Origin: Spirochaetales bacterium
Lineage (GTDB): Bacteria; Spirochaetota; Spirochaetia; SZUA-6; DRHE01
DNA length: 7,098 nt
NCBI GenBank assembly: GCA_016935715.1
Contig: JAFGQJ010000173.1
Coordinates: forward strand, 1 to 7,098
Direction of reading: 5' to 3'
Below the pieces are notes generated by a model. The model had not been told where the DNA came from and ran no database searches. It saw only the letters and a program-made list of their open reading frames with translations. Shown here piece by piece: positions 5,618-7,098 of this stretch. The first letter of the stretch is position 1; each line of letters begins with the position of its first letter. Both the position numbers and the translations under genes were made by a program.

Positions 5618-6639
5618 TCCAGCTGAGCAGGCTGAACCAGGAGCGCTGGCTGAGGTTCAAGGCCAACAAGCGGGGCTTCGTCTCCCTCTGGATCTTTCTG
5701 TTCTTCTTCGTTCTGAGCCTGTTCGCCGAGGTCATCGCCAATGACGTGCCCCTGCTGATCCGCTTCGACGAACGTCTCTACCTGCCTCTGTTCAGGGAGT
5801 ATGCGGAGACAGAGTTCGGCGGCGAGTTCGAAACCGAGGCGGACTACCGCGATCCCTACGTGATCGATCTGATCGAGGAGAAGGGCTGGATCCTCTGGCC
5901 TCCGATCCGCTTCAGCTTCGACACCATCAACTACGATCTGCCCAGCCCGGCTCCCTCTCCGCCGACGGGTGTCAACCTCCTGGGCACCGACGACCGGGGC
6001 CGGGACGTGCTGGCCCGGGTGATCTACGGGTTCCGCGTCTCGGTCCTGTTCGGTTTCATCCTGACCTTCTTCTCCACGATCATCGGCGTGGCCGTGGGCG
6101 CAGTCCAGGGGTACTACGGCGGCTGGATCGATCTGCTGGGCCAGCGCTTCATGGAGATCTGGTCCGGCATACCGACCCTCTACATCCTGATCATCCTCTC
6201 CAGCGTGGTTCAGCCGGGATTCTGGCTGCTGCTGTTCATTCTGCTGCTGTTCAGCTGGATGAGCTTCGTCGGGGTGGTAAGGGCGGAGTTCCTGCGGGGG
6301 CGCAATTTCGAGTACGTGCTGGCGGCCAAGGCCATGGGCATGAGCAACTCCCGGATCATGTTCCGCCATATCCTGCCCAACGCCATGATCGCCACGCTGA
6401 CCTTCCTTCCCTTCACCCTCAGCGGCTCGATCCTCGTCCTGACCTCCCTGGATTTCCTGGGTTTCGGGCTGCCCGTCGGCTCTCCCTCCCTGGGGGAGCT
6501 GCTGGCCCAGGCCAAGACGAATCTGCAGGCACCCTGGCTGGGAATCACGATCTTCCTGGTGCTGGCGGTCATGCTGTCCCTGCTGGTGTTCGTCGGAGAA
6601 GCGGTGCGGGATGCACTGGATCCGCGGAGGACATACTAG
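5614..6639 (+). CDS. yejE: ABC transporter permease YejE
   Basis: YejE is the second permease of the Yej importer and pairs with YejB. From the GTG at 5614 it has 341 residues, the length of E. coli YejE as I recall it, and LSRLNQERWLRFKANKRG lines up with that protein's cytoplasmic N-terminus. TM1 is about residues 22-42, followed by a periplasmic region (about 43-135) with LLIRFDERLYLPLF and NLLGTDDRGRDVLARVIYG, the GTDxxGRDV-type motif of DppC/OppC permeases. The EAA coupling loop is AAKAMGMSNSRIMFRHILPNAM (237-258), and SLDFLGFGLP and GEAVRDALDPR mark the C-terminal part. The frame is open upstream to a GTG at 5548, but those 22 residues come from the 61-bp insert and the repeat and are not family sequence. 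A GAGAGG lies 8 nt before the chosen GTG. yejF follows 4 bp after the stop. Confidence 0.95.
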   Translation: MIQLSRLNQERWLRFKANKRGFVSLWIFLFFFVLSLFAEVIANDVPLLIRFDERLYLPLFREYAETEFGGEFETEADYRDPYVIDLIEEKGWILWPPIRFSFDTINYDLPSPAPSPPTGVNLLGTDDRGRDVLARVIYGFRVSVLFGFILTFFSTIIGVAVGAVQGYYGGWIDLLGQRFMEIWSGIPTLYILIILSSVVQPGFWLLLFILLLFSWMSFVGVVRAEFLRGRNFEYVLAAKAMGMSNSRIMFRHILPNAMIATLTFLPFTLSGSILVLTSLDFLGFGLPVGSPSLGELLAQAKTNLQAPWLGITIFLVLAVMLSLLVFVGEAVRDALDPRRTY

Positions 6640-6643
6640 CACC

Positions 6644-7098
6644 ATGGAAAGCAGCGCCACGGACAGCATGCCGACCCCTCTGGTCGCGATCAGGGATCTT
6701 CACATCGGCTTCCGCAAGGCTCAGCGCATCGATGAGGTCGTGCACGGGATCGACCTGGACGTTTATCCGAATGAGACCCTGGCCCTGGTCGGGGAGAGCG
6801 GTTCCGGCAAGACCGTCACCGCCCAGGCCATCCTGCGGCTGTTCCCGGAGAGCATCATCGCCTACCCCCATGGACGGATCGTGTTCGGAGGCCGGGACAT
6901 CCTGTCCATGGGCAGCAGGCAGCTTCTGGAGATCAGGGGCAGCGAGATCAGCATGATCTTCCAGGAGCCCATGACCTCCCTCAATCCCCTGCACACCGTG
7001 GAAAAGCAGATCAACGAGGCCCTGTTTCTGCACAGGGGTCTGCCCCCCTCCAAGGCCAGCCCCATCTCCCTGGAGTGGCTCGAGCGAGTGGGCCTGAG
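6644..7098 (+). CDS. yejF: ABC transporter ATP-binding protein YejF, N-terminal fragment
   Basis: YejF powers the Yej importer; in the family it is one chain with two ATPase domains. Only the first 151 codons are inside the window, reaching the helical part of the first domain. The Walker A motif GESGSGKT is at residues 50-57 and the Q-loop IFQEPMTSLNPLHT at 105-118 (Q107); the signature motif and Walker B of this domain and the whole second domain lie beyond the edge. The start is not settled. The ATG at 6644 is chosen because GCGGAGG (6624-6630) precedes it, though at a long spacing of 13 nt. An ATG at 6668 (MPTPLVAIRDL) fits the E. coli N-terminus better but has no Shine-Dalgarno. The gene follows yejE by 4 bp and closes the operon visible here. 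Confidence 0.94.
   Translation, partial: MESSATDSMPTPLVAIRDLHIGFRKAQRIDEVVHGIDLDVYPNETLALVGESGSGKTVTAQAILRLFPESIIAYPHGRIVFGGRDILSMGSRQLLEIRGSEISMIFQEPMTSLNPLHTVEKQINEALFLHRGLPPSKASPISLEWLERVGL

Noticed and set aside
5482..6669. Open frame of 395 codons on the minus strand across yejE
   Set aside because: Antisense to yejE, with a low-complexity Q/E/D/H-rich product and no domain; a compositional shadow.

Overview
The window comes from a GC-rich bacterial chromosome and carries six protein-coding genes, two of them cut by the window edges. The organism is most likely a Gram-negative (diderm): the solute-binding protein has a plain Sec signal peptide with no lipobox cysteine, as expected of a free periplasmic protein, and the transporter is of the YejABEF type typical of proteobacteria. 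The making of vitamin B6 through PdxS (the DXP-independent route) rules out an enteric-type B6 pathway. I cannot assign a genus or phylum from the sequence alone.

Left part (1-1207, + strand): the C-terminal 104 residues of a fold-type I PLP-dependent aminotransferase or MocR/PdxR-type regulator, followed after 10 bp by a complete pdxS, the synthase subunit of PLP synthase. The stop codon of the first gene lies inside the very strong Shine-Dalgarno sequence of pdxS. No pdxT follows: the next gene is convergent, with only 12 bp between the stop codons.

Middle (1220-2521, - strand): a PHP-domain protein of unknown substrate with a canonical HxH and DHD but non-canonical residues at the later metal-binding positions. 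A 103-bp divergent intergenic region (2522-2624) separates it from the transporter operon. It holds a plausible sigma-70 promoter towards yejA and, on the other strand, a well-placed Shine-Dalgarno in front of a 12-codon out-of-frame leader ORF that overlaps the PHP gene start.

Right part (2625-7098, + strand): a tightly packed yejA-yejB-yejE-yejF operon (solute-binding protein, two permeases, and the start of the double ATPase) for uptake of oligopeptides and microcin C-like compounds. yejF is visible only as its first 151 codons because it runs off the window.

The most unusual structure is at the yejB-yejE junction. A perfect 22-bp direct repeat (5513-5534 and 5596-5617), which carries the yejB stop, the yejE Shine-Dalgarno and the GTG start overlap (GTGA), flanks 61 bp of less GC-rich DNA. 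Removing one repeat plus the 61 bp would give a seamless GTGA overlap between the two genes. The insert also forms a 28-codon mini-ORF that joins the two GTGA overlaps. I saw no CRISPR array, tRNA, rRNA, insertion sequence or defence system, and no clear evidence of a wholly new system. No non-coding stretch exceeds about 105 bp.
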